Of a DNA stretch of 64,000 nucleotides, positions 42,465 through 51,568 are shown in pieces (within the stretch, counting starts at the first letter, position 1; the number at the start of each line of letters is the position of its first letter). Under the pieces are notes generated by a model that made no database searches, was not told the DNA's origin, and worked only from the letters and a program-made list of their open reading frames with translations. The DNA comes from BOG-908 sp965198825 (GTDB lineage Bacteria; Pseudomonadota; Alphaproteobacteria; Acetobacterales; Acetobacteraceae): contig CBDAQB010000003.1 in the NCBI GenBank assembly GCA_965198825.1, forward strand, positions 558,001-622,000, read 5' to 3'. A program made the translations under genes and the position numbers.

Positions 42465-45038
42465 GTGCAACTCCCCGCCCTCTTCGAAACCTGGTTCAAC
42501 GCCAGAGGCTGGTCCCCGAGACCCCACCAGCTAGCCCTCCTGAAAGCCGCGAACGATGGCGAAAGCGTCCTCCTCATCGCTCCCACCGGCGGCGGCAAAA
42601 CCCTGGCCGGCTTCCTCCCCAGCCTGATCGACCTGGCCGCCCCCCGAACCACCACCGGCCTCCACACCCTCTACGTCAGCCCTCTCAAGGCGCTGGCAAC
42701 CGACATAGCGCGCAACCTGACCATTCCCGTCGAGCAGATGAACCTGCCCATCCGCATCGACACGCGCACAGGCGACACCAGTTCGGAACACCGCCGCCGC
42801 CAGCGCGACACCCCGCCCGACATATTGCTGACCACCCCCGAGAGCCTGGCCATCCTTCTCTCGCAGGAGCGCGCCGAGACCTTCTTCGCCAACCTGAACA
42901 CAATCGTCATAGACGAAATCCACGCGCTCGCCGGCACCAAGCGCGGCGACCAGCTCGCCTTGGGCCTCGCCCGCCTCTCCACCCTGGCCCCGAAAGCCAG
43001 GCGCGTCGGCCTCTCCGCCACAGTCGCCCACCCGGCCCCCTTGCTCGCCTATGTCGGTGCCGGCGCGCCGGCCCGCCTGATCGAAGTCGCCGAAGGCGCC
43101 CCCCCAAAACTTCGCATGATGCTGGCCGAGGAGCGGATAGCCTGGGCCGGCCGCATGGGCCTGGCCTCGGCCGGTGTCATCCTGGACCGCATACGCGCCG
43201 CCGGCATGACCATCGTCTTCGTCAACACCAGGGCCCAGGGCGAACTCCTCTTCCAGGAACTCTGGAAGCTGAACGAGGAGACCCTGCCGATCGGCCTCCA
43301 CCACGGCAGCCTCGACCTCGCCCAGCGCAAGCGCGTCGAGCAGGCCATGGCCGCCGGCGAACTCCGCGGCGTCGTCGCCACCTCCAGCCTGGACCTGGGC
43401 ATAGACTGGGGCGGCGTGGACCAGGTGATCCAGGTCGGCGCACCCAAAGGCGTATCGCGACTCCTGCAGCGCGTCGGCCGCTCCAACCACCGCATGGACG
43501 AAGCGAGCGACGCCATCCTCGTCCCTGCCAACCGCTTCGAAGTGTTGGAATGCCAGGCCGCCATGGCAGGCATCGCCGCACGCGAACTCGACGGCGACCC
43601 CCCGGGCCCAGGCGGCCTCGACGTCCTCGCCCAGCATCTGCTGCTCACCGCCGCCGCCGGCCCCTTCATGCCCGACGAGATGTTCGCCGAAGTCCGGCGC
43701 GCCGCCCCCTACGCGAACCTCACCCGGCGCGACTTCGACGACGTTCTCACCTTCGTCGAAAACGGCGGCTACGCGCTCGCCAGCTACGAGCGCTACCGCA
43801 AGCTCTTCCGCGACTATGAAGGCCGGGTCCACATACGCGGCGAGCGCACCGCCAGGCAGGCGCGCATGAACGTCGGCACCATCGTCGAAGCGCCTGTGCT
43901 CAAAGTCCGGCTAGGCGGCCTGCGCGGCGGCGCGCTCGGCGAAGTCGAAGAGTATTTCGCAAACATGCTGCGCCCAGGCGACACCTTCATGTTCGCCGGC
44001 CGCCTCCTCCGCTTCATACGCATACGCGAAACCACCGTCGAATGCATGGATGGCGGCACCGGCACCCCCATGGTCCCCGCCTACGCAGGCGCCCGCCTCC
44101 CGCTCACCACCAACCTCGCAGCACGCGTGCGCACCATGCTGCACGACCCGAGCCTCTGGAGCGCCTACCCGGAGCCGGTACGCGAATGGCTCGAACTCCA
44201 GCAGGACCGCTCCGAACTCCCCGGCCCGGACGACCTCCTCGTCGAAATCTTTCCGCGCGACGCCCGCTGGTACATGGTCGCCTACGCTTTCGAGGGCCGC
44301 AACGCGCACCAGACGCTGGGCATGCTCCTCACCCGCCGCATGGAACGCGCCGGCTTCGCCCCCCTCGGCTTCGTCGCCACCGACTACGTCATCGCCACCT
44401 GGTCCGCGAACGAGCCGCAGGACATCGCCAGCCTGTTCGCCCAGGACATGATGGGCGAGGACCTGGAGGACTGGATGGCAGAAAGCTCCATGCTCCGCCG
44501 CACTTTCAGGCACGTCGCGGTCATCGCCGGCCTCATCGAGCGCAACCACCCCGGCGCCGAGAAGAACCGCCGCCAGGTCACCGTGAACAGCGACCTGATC
44601 TACGACGTGCTCCGCCGCCACCAGCCAGACCACATCCTGCTCCGCGCCACGCGAGCCGACGCCGCCGGCCACCTCACCGACCTCTCGCGTGTCTCCCTCA
44701 TGCTCGAGCGCGCCAACCGCGGCATCACCGTCCGCCGCCTCGACCGCGTCTCGCCCTTGGCAGTCCCCGTCCTCCTCGACATCGGCCGCGAGAGCGTACG
44801 CACCGCCGCCGACGAGGACGCCATGCTCCTCGAAACCGAAGCCCTGGTCGCCGAAGCCATGGGCGGCGCCCCCTCACCGGCCACACCCCGCGAGGCCAAG
44901 TCTCGCGACGAGTGGGTGCCGGCCGTCCTCCGGCCGAACCTCCGCCGCCGGGACGCTCCGCAGAACGGGGGGCATGGCGCCGCCGCGCCGAAATCCTCTA
45001 CCAATAGGTCCATGCCCAAGCGCCCATCGCGTCCATGA
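42465..45038 (+). CDS. Ligase-associated DEXH-box helicase (Lhr-like)
   Basis: This 857-residue superfamily 2 helicase has Walker A APTGGGKT (K45), DEIH box (VIDEIHALAGTKRG), SATV motif III, NTRAQGELLF motif IV, and QRVGRSNHR motif VI. A WH and Lhr-core C-terminal region of about 450 residues follows. It matches the helicase of the four-gene ligase-associated damage-response set. The start at GTG 42465 is my best choice; a TTG at 42417 lies inside the repeat element. It overlaps the next gene by ATGA. Confidence 0.93.
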   Translation: MQLPALFETWFNARGWSPRPHQLALLKAANDGESVLLIAPTGGGKTLAGFLPSLIDLAAPRTTTGLHTLYVSPLKALATDIARNLTIPVEQMNLPIRIDTRTGDTSSEHRRRQRDTPPDILLTTPESLAILLSQERAETFFANLNTIVIDEIHALAGTKRGDQLALGLARLSTLAPKARRVGLSATVAHPAPLLAYVGAGAPARLIEVAEGAPPKLRMMLAEERIAWAGRMGLASAGVILDRIRAAGMTIVFVNTRAQGELLFQELWKLNEETLPIGLHHGSLDLAQRKRVEQAMAAGELRGVVATSSLDLGIDWGGVDQVIQVGAPKGVSRLLQRVGRSNHRMDEASDAILVPANRFEVLECQAAMAGIAARELDGDPPGPGGLDVLAQHLLLTAAAGPFMPDEMFAEVRRAAPYANLTRRDFDDVLTFVENGGYALASYERYRKLFRDYEGRVHIRGERTARQARMNVGTIVEAPVLKVRLGGLRGGALGEVEEYFANMLRPGDTFMFAGRLLRFIRIRETTVECMDGGTGTPMVPAYAGARLPLTTNLAARVRTMLHDPSLWSAYPEPVREWLELQQDRSELPGPDDLLVEIFPRDARWYMVAYAFEGRNAHQTLGMLLTRRMERAGFAPLGFVATDYVIATWSANEPQDIASLFAQDMMGEDLEDWMAESSMLRRTFRHVAVIAGLIERNHPGAEKNRRQVTVNSDLIYDVLRRHQPDHILLRATRADAAGHLTDLSRVSLMLERANRGITVRRLDRVSPLAVPVLLDIGRESVRTAADEDAMLLETEALVAEAMGGAPSPATPREAKSRDEWVPAVLRPNLRRRDAPQNGGHGAAAPKSSTNRSMPKRPSRP

Positions 45039-45748
45039 CCGCCTGCGAGATCATCCTGGCAGGCGAGCGCCTTCTGCTCGACCCAGCAGGCGCCGTCTTC
45101 TGGCCCGCCGCCTCGGTCCTCGCCGTCGCCGACCTCCATTTCGAAAAGGGCACAGCCGCCGCCAGGCGCGGCCAGCTCGTCCCGCCCTGGGACACGCGCC
45201 TCACCCTCTCGCGCCTCGAACGCCTCCTTCTCGCCTGGCGCCCGCGCGTCGTCGTGGCCGTGGGCGACAGCTTCCACGACGACGGCGGCACGGCCCGCCT
45301 GGGCGGCGCCGAACGCGACAGCCTAGGCGCCATGGCCGAAGCCGCCCGCTTCGTCTGGGTGCGTGGCAACCACGATCCGGCCCCGCCCGCAGGCGTGCCA
45401 GGCATCGCGGCCGGCGAATGGACGGAAGGCCCGCTCGTCTTCCGCCACCAGGCCAGCGCGTTGCCTGTCAGGCCCGAAGGCGAGATCTCCGGCCACTTCC
45501 ACCCGAAAGCCCGCATCGCGACGCGCGCCGGCGAAGTCGTGCGCCCCTGCTTCGTCTCCGACGAATTCCGCCTGATGCTGCCTGCCTTCGGAGCCTACAC
45601 AGGCGGGCTGGACGTCACCAGCCCGGCGCTTGCGGCGGTGTTTCCCCACGGCGGATGCGTCCATCTGCTGGGCGCCGCCCGGCTCTACCGTTTCGGACTC
45701 GCAGCATTGGAAACTGCCCTGCCGGTCGTCGCGCTACCCTGCCCATGA
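45035..45748 (+). CDS. pdeM: Ligase-associated DNA damage response endonuclease PdeM
   Basis: The 237-residue calcineurin-like phosphoesterase has metal motifs VADLHFEKG (D and H), GDSFHDDGG, WVRGNHDP and GHFHPKA. It is the fourth member of the ligase-associated cassette and is translationally coupled to the helicase (overlap ATGA). Homologues are annotated as endonucleases of this repair set. Confidence 0.92.
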   Translation: MTACEIILAGERLLLDPAGAVFWPAASVLAVADLHFEKGTAAARRGQLVPPWDTRLTLSRLERLLLAWRPRVVVAVGDSFHDDGGTARLGGAERDSLGAMAEAARFVWVRGNHDPAPPAGVPGIAAGEWTEGPLVFRHQASALPVRPEGEISGHFHPKARIATRAGEVVRPCFVSDEFRLMLPAFGAYTGGLDVTSPALAAVFPHGGCVHLLGAARLYRFGLAALETALPVVALPCP

Positions 45749-45768
45749 AGAAGCGTCCGGCCTAGCAC

Positions 45769-47217
45769 ATGGCCAAGAAGCAAGGCGTTGCCATCGTCTG
45801 GTTCAGGCAGGATCTCCGCCTGCAGGACAATCCCGCCCTACACGAAGCCGCCAAAACCGCCGAGCGCATTCTCCCCGTCTATGTGCTGGACGACGAAAGC
45901 CCGAACCCCTGGCCGATGGGCGCCGCCTCCCGCTGGTGGCTGCACGGCAGCCTCACGTCACTGGGCCACGATCTCGCAGCCGCAGGCGCTCCTCTGGTGC
46001 TGCGGCGCGGCCAATCCGCCGACGTCATCTGCGCCCTGGCAGACGAAGCCGGCGCAGAAGCCATCCACGCCGGCATTTCGCACGAGCCCTTCTGGCGCGA
46101 CCTCGACCTCGCCGTCGGCGAGCGCCTCAAGCACGAGGGCCGCTCCTTCACGCTCCACCGCACCGCGACCTTGGCCGATCCGGACGCCATCAAGACCCAG
46201 ACAGGCAACATCTACGGCATGTACACGCCCTTTGCCCGCGCCCTGCGCGCCGGCAAGGCACCCGCCGCGCCTATTCCGGGTCCGAAACGCCTGCACGGCG
46301 CCGATGCGCCGAAGTCCGACAAGCTCGATGCCTGGGGCCTGCTGCCGACGACACCCGATTGGGCGGGCGACATGCGCGACACCTGGAAGCCCGGCGAACG
46401 CGAGGCCGGCGCCCGCATGCAGCGCTTCCTCCACGCTGGCGTCGGCAGCTACGGCACCGGCCGCAATCTGCCGGGCGAGGCCGGCACGTCCATGCTCTCG
46501 CCCTATTTGCACTGGGGCGAGATCTCGCCACGCACCGTCTGGCACGCCTGCCTGCGCGCCGGGGAGAGCCCGCACCGCGAGACCTTCATGAACGAGCTGA
46601 TCTGGCGCGACTTCGCCGCCTACCTGCTCTGGCATCACCGCTCCCTGCCGGACAAGCCGCTGCGCCCGGCCTTCGAGGCGCTGCCCTGGCGCCGCGATGC
46701 CAAGGCCTTGCACGCTTGGCAGCGCGGGCAGACAGGCATTCCGATCGTGGACGCCGGCATGCGGCAGCTCTGGCAGCTCGGCTGGATGCACAACCGGGTG
46801 CGCATGATCACCGCCAGCTTCCTGGTGAAACACCTGCTGACCTCATGGAAGGATGGCGAGGCCTGGTTCTGGGACACGCTGGTAGACGCCGACCTCGCGA
46901 GCAATGCGGCAAGCTGGCAGTGGATCGCGGGAACCGGAATCGATGCCCAGCCGTTCTTTCGCGTGTTCAATCCGGTGACCCAGGGCGAGAAGTTCGACGC
47001 GAATGGCAGCTATGTGCGCCGTTTCGTACCCGAATTGGCGAAGCTTTCGGACAAATTCCTCCATCAGCCCTGGGCCGCGACGCCGGTAGAATTGCAGGCC
47101 GCGGGCGTGGTGCTGGGCAAGACCTATCCGCGCCCGCTGATCGAACTTTCGGAAGGCCGCAAGCGGGCGCTGGATGTTTACAAGACGACCGTGCGGGAGG
47201 CCGCCGCCGAGCCGTGA
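45769..47217 (+). CDS. phrB: Deoxyribodipyrimidine photo-lyase
   Basis: This 482-residue class I CPD photolyase/cryptochrome-family enzyme repairs UV-induced pyrimidine dimers using blue light. The N-terminal Rossmann domain opens AIVWFRQDLRLQDNPAL. The FAD-binding domain contains SMLSPYLHWGEISPR, WRDFAAYLLWH, GIPIVDAGMRQLWQLGWMHNRVRM and FRVFNPVTQGEKFD. It follows pdeM by 20 bp, and the stop overlaps the next gene by four bases, making a helicase-pdeM-phrB-phosphoesterase repair operon. Confidence 0.95.
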   Translation: MAKKQGVAIVWFRQDLRLQDNPALHEAAKTAERILPVYVLDDESPNPWPMGAASRWWLHGSLTSLGHDLAAAGAPLVLRRGQSADVICALADEAGAEAIHAGISHEPFWRDLDLAVGERLKHEGRSFTLHRTATLADPDAIKTQTGNIYGMYTPFARALRAGKAPAAPIPGPKRLHGADAPKSDKLDAWGLLPTTPDWAGDMRDTWKPGEREAGARMQRFLHAGVGSYGTGRNLPGEAGTSMLSPYLHWGEISPRTVWHACLRAGESPHRETFMNELIWRDFAAYLLWHHRSLPDKPLRPAFEALPWRRDAKALHAWQRGQTGIPIVDAGMRQLWQLGWMHNRVRMITASFLVKHLLTSWKDGEAWFWDTLVDADLASNAASWQWIAGTGIDAQPFFRVFNPVTQGEKFDANGSYVRRFVPELAKLSDKFLHQPWAATPVELQAAGVVLGKTYPRPLIELSEGRKRALDVYKTTVREAAAEP

Positions 47218-47897
47218 GCGACGCCCAAGGCCTGCTCCCTGCGAACCGTCCCCTGCGCATCGTCGGCGATGTGCACGGCGACCTGCGCGCCTTCGCCTTC
47301 GCCGCCGAAACCGACCGCTTCGTGGTGCAGCTCGGCGACCTCACCGACAGCGGCCCGGACAGCGCCGGAACACTTCGCCTGATGTTCCGCCTGATAGACG
47401 AAGGCCGCGGCCTGTTCCTGCTCGGCAACCACGACCGCAAGCTCGGGCGGGTGCTGCGCGGCGAACGCGTCAAGATCGGGCCTGAACTCGAAGCGACGCT
47501 CGCCTCCCTCGACGACACGCTGCGTGCCCGTGCGCTACAGGAGACCGAACGCGCACCCGCCTGGATCATCCAGGGCAACCGCTTCTTCGTGCACGCTGCC
47601 TTCCACACACGCATGCTGACCAACCCGCCGCCAGCACCCCTCGGCCCGGTCGATCCGCTGCTGTCACGCGCATTGTTCGGCGAAACGACCGGCCGCACCC
47701 AGCCGGACGGTTTTCCGGAACGGCTGCTCCGGTGGGTCAACCACATCCCCGCCGCCATGACCGTCTATTGCGGCCACGACCAGCGCAGCCGTGACGGGCG
47801 CCCGTGGGTTGCTCATGGGGATGGTGGGGGTACTGCCGTGTTCATGGATACCGGAGCCGGGAAGGGCGGGCATCTGTCCTGGATCGATTTGGGTTGA
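47214..47897 (+). CDS. Calcineurin-like metallophosphoesterase (PrpA/PrpE-like)
   Basis: The 227-residue phosphoesterase has the full metal signature: IVGDVHGDL, VVQLGDLTDSG, LLGNHDRK, FFVHAAFH and YCGHDQ. The start is GTG 47214, overlapping the photolyase stop (GTGA). The motif spacing resembles the PP2A-like serine/threonine or bis-nucleoside-tetraphosphate phosphatases, so a role in signalling or nucleotide clearance is possible. Coupling to the repair operon is notable. Confidence 0.88.
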   Translation: MSDAQGLLPANRPLRIVGDVHGDLRAFAFAAETDRFVVQLGDLTDSGPDSAGTLRLMFRLIDEGRGLFLLGNHDRKLGRVLRGERVKIGPELEATLASLDDTLRARALQETERAPAWIIQGNRFFVHAAFHTRMLTNPPPAPLGPVDPLLSRALFGETTGRTQPDGFPERLLRWVNHIPAAMTVYCGHDQRSRDGRPWVAHGDGGGTAVFMDTGAGKGGHLSWIDLG

Positions 47898-47945
47898 GGC
47901 AAGCGCGTTCTTTTTTGAAAAAAAGAACCAAAAAACTTTTGCGAA
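47897..47945. repeat. AT-rich nested inverted repeat, left half-copy K
   Basis: The left arm (GGCAAGCGCG, T/A hairpin, CAAAAAACTTTTGC) begins at the phosphoesterase stop. Traces of a GC centre (TCGGGCC near 47970) follow, but there is no right arm. The opposite half stands alone at 53463-53516 before polA. Confidence 0.8.
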
Positions 47946-48007
47946 TCTTGGCAGGGTTTGAGGATAGATCGGGCCTTTAGAAAAAAGATCTATTTTGCTT
48001 CTGTTCC

Positions 48008-48041
48008 CCATTGCCATCGTATGTCCATTGCCATCGTATGT
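48008..48041. repeat. Perfect tandem duplication of a 17-bp unit
   Basis: CCATTGCCATCGTATGT occurs twice without a gap (48008-48024 and 48025-48041) in the non-coding region upstream of the MFS gene. It may be a slippage product or a pair of direct binding sites for a regulator. Confidence 0.7.
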
Positions 48042-48165
48042 ATTGTGCCGCACTAGCTTTTAGGTGCGGCGGCGGGCAGTGCATTTTCCGGCCGAGTCTT
48101 ATCGGCAGGCTGCCTAAGGGGAACAAACGCCCGGAAAACGGGCGGCGGCGGGAGGCGTGGCGAGT

Positions 48166-49455
48166 ATGGCGAAAGCAAAGTTTCGTTTGTCTGCCAGCGG
48201 AAAGGTGCTGGCGCTGCTTTGCGTGATGTATTTCATTACGTATATGGACCGCGTGAACGTCGCGACCGCAGGCAGTGCCTTCAAGTCCGAGCTGCATCTT
48301 TCCAACACCGAGCTGGGCCTGGTTTTCTCTGCCTTCGCCTATCCGTATCTCGTGTTCCAGATCATCGGCGGCTGGGCGGCGGACAAGTTCGGCGCGCGGC
48401 TGATGCTGACATTGTGCGGCGTGGTGTGGGCAGGCGCCACGATCATGACCGGGCTCGCTGGCGGGCTGACGAGCCTTGTTTTTGCAAGGCTGCTGCTTGG
48501 GCTTGGCGAAGGGGCGACTTTCCCGACGGCAACGAAGGCGATGGCGCGTTGGCTGCCGAGCCGGAGGCTGGGTTTTGCGCAGGGGATCACGCACGCGTTT
48601 TCGCGCCTCGGCACCGCGGTGACGCCGCCGCTGGTGGCCGCGCTGATGGCGGCGGTGACGTGGCGCGGTGCGTTCATCATCATCGGCGTCGTGAGCCTGG
48701 CGTGGGCGATCGTCTGGGGACTATATTCGCGCGACGATCCGCATCGCCATCCGGATGTGACGCCGGAGGAGCGTGCCGAACTGCCGCAGCCGCGCGCGGC
48801 CGGTGCGCCGGCCGTAAAACTACCGTGGTGGCGCCTGTGCCGGCGCATGTTGCCGGTGACTTTCGTGTATTTCTGCTACGCCTGGACGTTGTGGACCTAT
48901 CTCAGCTGGGTGCCGCAATACATGCTGCATGCGTTCGGCCTGCATCTGAAGGACAGCGCCTGGCTCGCCTCGGCGATCTTCGCGGCCGGAGTCGTAGGTG
49001 ACGGGCTCGGCGGCGCTGTCAGCGATTTCATCCTGATGCGGACAGGAAGCTTGCGGCGCGCGAGACGCGACCAGGTGGTGTTCGGCTTGGCGCTGTCGCT
49101 GCTGTCGAGCATCCCGCTGCTGGTGGTGCGCGATGCGGGAACGGCAACGGTGCTGCTGTCGTGCGCGTTCTTCTTCGCCGAATTCACCATTGCGCCGATG
49201 TGGGCGATACCGGTCGATATCGCTCCAGGATTTGCAGGCACGGCAAGCGGGCTGATGAACACGGGCACCGCACTGGCGGCGATCATTTCGCCGCTTGTGT
49301 TCGGGGCGATCATCGATGCCACGGGCAATTGGTCGCTGCCGTTCATCGGCACGATGGCATTGATGTTTGCGGGCTGCGTCGTGGCTTTCTGGATGCGGCC
49401 TGAGGAGCGGTTCGATGCTTCTCCTTCTCGGGTGCTGGCGACACAAGTAGTTTAA
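48166..49455 (+). CDS. Major facilitator superfamily transporter (anion:cation symporter type)
   Basis: This 429-residue transporter has twelve membrane segments. The opening ALLCVMYFITYMDRVNVATA and the loop ADKFGARL are typical of the ACS subfamily that moves organic anions such as hexuronates or tartrate into the cell. GGAGG at 48151-48155 is ten bases before ATG 48166 and only one base before the GTG at 48157, so ATG is chosen. No catabolic genes are adjacent to reveal the substrate. Confidence 0.9.
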   Translation: MAKAKFRLSASGKVLALLCVMYFITYMDRVNVATAGSAFKSELHLSNTELGLVFSAFAYPYLVFQIIGGWAADKFGARLMLTLCGVVWAGATIMTGLAGGLTSLVFARLLLGLGEGATFPTATKAMARWLPSRRLGFAQGITHAFSRLGTAVTPPLVAALMAAVTWRGAFIIIGVVSLAWAIVWGLYSRDDPHRHPDVTPEERAELPQPRAAGAPAVKLPWWRLCRRMLPVTFVYFCYAWTLWTYLSWVPQYMLHAFGLHLKDSAWLASAIFAAGVVGDGLGGAVSDFILMRTGSLRRARRDQVVFGLALSLLSSIPLLVVRDAGTATVLLSCAFFFAEFTIAPMWAIPVDIAPGFAGTASGLMNTGTALAAIISPLVFGAIIDATGNWSLPFIGTMALMFAGCVVAFWMRPEERFDASPSRVLATQVV

Positions 49456-49590
49456 GGAAGGAAGTTCTTTTTGAAAAACGAACCAAAAACCTTTTGCACG
49501 TTTAGGCCCGGCGTGAGGACAAGCCCGGCCCAAAGGTCCAAAAGTTTTTTGCTTCTTTTTTTCAAAAAAGAAGTGCTTTCTTCTTTCTTG
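49456..49590. repeat. AT-rich nested inverted repeat, full copy L
   Basis: A complete copy: GGAAGGAAG, shortened left hairpin (TTCTTTTTGAAAAACGAA), AACCTTTTG, centre AGGCCCGGC...AGCCCGGCCC, right arm CAAAAGTTTTTTGC and hairpin. It lies between two co-directional genes (MFS and glycosyltransferase). Confidence 0.85.
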
Positions 49591-49621
49591 CGGGCATGAT
49601 GGAAGTCGGAACGGCATCTTG

Positions 49622-50542
49622 ATGAAGCAGGCGCGGGTTGCGGTTCTCTTGCCGTGCTTCAACGAGGCGGTGGCTTTGCCGGGCGTGATCGCGGCGTTTC
49701 GCCAGGCGCTGCCGGATGCGGCGATCCATGTGTATGACAACAACTCGACCGACGACACTGCGGGCGTTGCGAGGGCGGCGGGCGCGATGGTGTCGCGCGA
49801 GCGCTTGCAGGGCAAAGGTCATGTGGTCCGCAGGATGTTTGCGGATGTCGATGCGGACATCTATGTGCTGGTCGATGGGGATGGCACCTACGATGCGTCG
49901 GCGGCACCTGCCATGGTGGCAATGCTCGAGGACGAGATGCTGGACATGGTGACGGGAACGCGGCTGAAGACGGAGGTGGCTGCGTATCGCCGCGGGCATC
50001 GTTTTGGGAACGGGTTGCTGACTGGGATCGTGGCGCGGCTTTTTCAGGCCGATCTCGGGGACATGCTCTCGGGATATCGGGTTTTCTCGCGGCGGTTCGT
50101 GAAATCGTTTCCGGCGCTGTCAGGGGGATTCGAGATCGAGACGGAGTTCACCGTGCATGCGCTGGAGCTGGCCATGCCGATCGGCGAGGTGGAGACGGCT
50201 TATCGCGAGAGGCCGGAGGGATCGGCTTCGAAATTGCGCACTTTCAGGGATGGTGCCCGGATCTTGCGGCTCATCCTCGTGCTCGTGAAGGATGAGCGGC
50301 CGCTGCAGTTCTTTTCGTTGTCTGGCGTGGCGTTTCTGGTGCTGGGTGGCGGGTTTGGGCTTCCGGTGGTCTTGGAGTTCTGGCGGACCGGTTTGGTACC
50401 GCGGCTGCCTACGGCCGTTCTGGCTGCTTCGTTGGTGGCGCTTGGTTTTTTGTCGTTTACGTGTGGGTTGATCTTGGACTCGGTTTCGCGCGGGAGGCGG
50501 GAGACGAAGCGTCTGGCTTATCTGGGGATTGCGCGGCGTTAG
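49622..50542 (+). CDS. Glycosyltransferase family 2, membrane-anchored
   Basis: The 306-residue protein opens with a GT-A fold (VLLPCFNEAVALPGVI, YDNNSTDDT, VLVDGDGTYD as the metal-binding motif, GTRLKTEVAAYRRGHRFGN) and ends with two membrane segments (about 235-255 and 265-290). This resembles dolichyl/polyprenyl-phosphate sugar transferases that load a lipid carrier. ATG 49622 is used; the TTG directly before is an alternative. It converges on a sulfotransferase gene, which may hint at surface-polysaccharide decoration. Confidence 0.9.
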   Translation: MKQARVAVLLPCFNEAVALPGVIAAFRQALPDAAIHVYDNNSTDDTAGVARAAGAMVSRERLQGKGHVVRRMFADVDADIYVLVDGDGTYDASAAPAMVAMLEDEMLDMVTGTRLKTEVAAYRRGHRFGNGLLTGIVARLFQADLGDMLSGYRVFSRRFVKSFPALSGGFEIETEFTVHALELAMPIGEVETAYRERPEGSASKLRTFRDGARILRLILVLVKDERPLQFFSLSGVAFLVLGGGFGLPVVLEFWRTGLVPRLPTAVLAASLVALGFLSFTCGLILDSVSRGRRETKRLAYLGIARR

Positions 50543-50559
50543 GCGGATTGCACGAAGGC

Positions 50560-50577
50560 GGCGGGCTGAAGCCCGCC
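50560..50577. terminator. Hairpin between convergent glycosyltransferase and sulfotransferase genes
   Basis: GGCGGGC/GCCCGCC forms a perfect 7-bp stem with a TGAA loop, followed by CCCTACGGTTG, and sits in the 35-bp gap between two converging stop codons. There is no T-tract. A related imperfect hairpin with the same CCCTACGGTTG trailer occurs at 53182-53216, so this is also a REP-like family. Confidence 0.55.
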
Positions 50578-51393
50578 CTACGGTTGTTTGCGTTTGGCTG
50601 TCTGGTTCAGGTAGGCGGCCAGGCCTTCGCGTATGGCGCGGAAGCGTTTGGCGAGTTCGTGGAAGACGGCCATGTCGATGGGGTTGTTGTCGCGTATGGT
50701 CTTTTCCAGTTCGGGAGTCATTTCGACGCTGTTGTCGGAACTTGGGGTGTTGACGCGTTTGCGTTCGGTGGCGCGTGAGGGGGAGCCGACGAGGGTGGTG
50801 ATGGTGCGGAAGGAGATCGGATAGGCTTCCTGGAGGCCGACGAAGCTGAAGGTTTTGACGATGTGGTCGATGCAGGCGGCAGCGTCGCGCGTGTCGAGGA
50901 TGCGCTTTGGCACCAGGTGGCTGGTGATCTTGTTGGTGATGCGGTGCGTGTTCACGTAGGTGGGGAAATCGGGGTAGCGGGCGATGAAGCCTTCCGGGTC
51001 GCTGTGCATGGGGGTGCGCTGGTAGCGGTAGTCGGAGACGAAGCGCGCGACGGGATGGCGCAGCATGGCTAGCGCGCGGACGCCTGGGATGGCGCCCATG
51101 ATCTGTTCGGCGTGGTCGCCGGTGATGTGGCCGGTCACGAAACGATGCGGCGTTGTCGTTTGGGTTTCGAGGAATTTCGCGACCGCTGCGTCGAAGCGTG
51201 CTGCGTGCTTCAGGGCGGGATCGGCGTTCTGGACGTTGATGTTGTAGTTGGGGCGGAGCATGGCGGCCAGTTCGGTGCCCAGCGAGCTGCCTGCGGTTTT
51301 GGGGACGTGGACCATGAGCCAGGTCGGCGTGCCGCTTCCCGCTTTTGCGAAATATTGCTCGAAATCGCCTTCGTAGAGGAGGTTGAGGAGCAT
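50578..51393 (-). CDS. Sulfotransferase family protein
   Basis: The 271-residue protein has the PAPS 5'-phosphosulfate-binding motif VHVPKTAGSSL (about residues 28-38) and the 3'-phosphate motif MLRHPVARFVSDYRY (about 107-121), as in family 2 sulfotransferases that modify carbohydrates. There is no signal peptide or membrane segment, so it probably acts in the cytoplasm on a glycan precursor. It faces the glycosyltransferase. The acceptor is unknown. Confidence 0.85.
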   Translation of the reverse strand: MLLNLLYEGDFEQYFAKAGSGTPTWLMVHVPKTAGSSLGTELAAMLRPNYNINVQNADPALKHAARFDAAVAKFLETQTTTPHRFVTGHITGDHAEQIMGAIPGVRALAMLRHPVARFVSDYRYQRTPMHSDPEGFIARYPDFPTYVNTHRITNKITSHLVPKRILDTRDAAACIDHIVKTFSFVGLQEAYPISFRTITTLVGSPSRATERKRVNTPSSDNSVEMTPELEKTIRDNNPIDMAVFHELAKRFRAIREGLAAYLNQTAKRKQP

Positions 51394-51568
51394 GGTTGGG
51401 TTCCGGAGGGATGACTTGTTTCAGCAACAAACGAGTTGGGTCACACCCAGTGGCGGGGTCGCGCCGCGAGGCGCAGGCCTAATTTGCATTGTCACGGCCA
51501 GCTGCGCCGCAAGTCGTTTATGTTGATACGCTCGCTACCGTCGCAAACAGACTGAACCGGCATATAGC

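Noticed and set aside
45630..47213. A long open frame leading into the phosphoesterase at 47214
   Set aside because: The first 528 codons are the shifted reading of the photolyase gene; only the part after GTG 47214 has phosphoesterase motifs.
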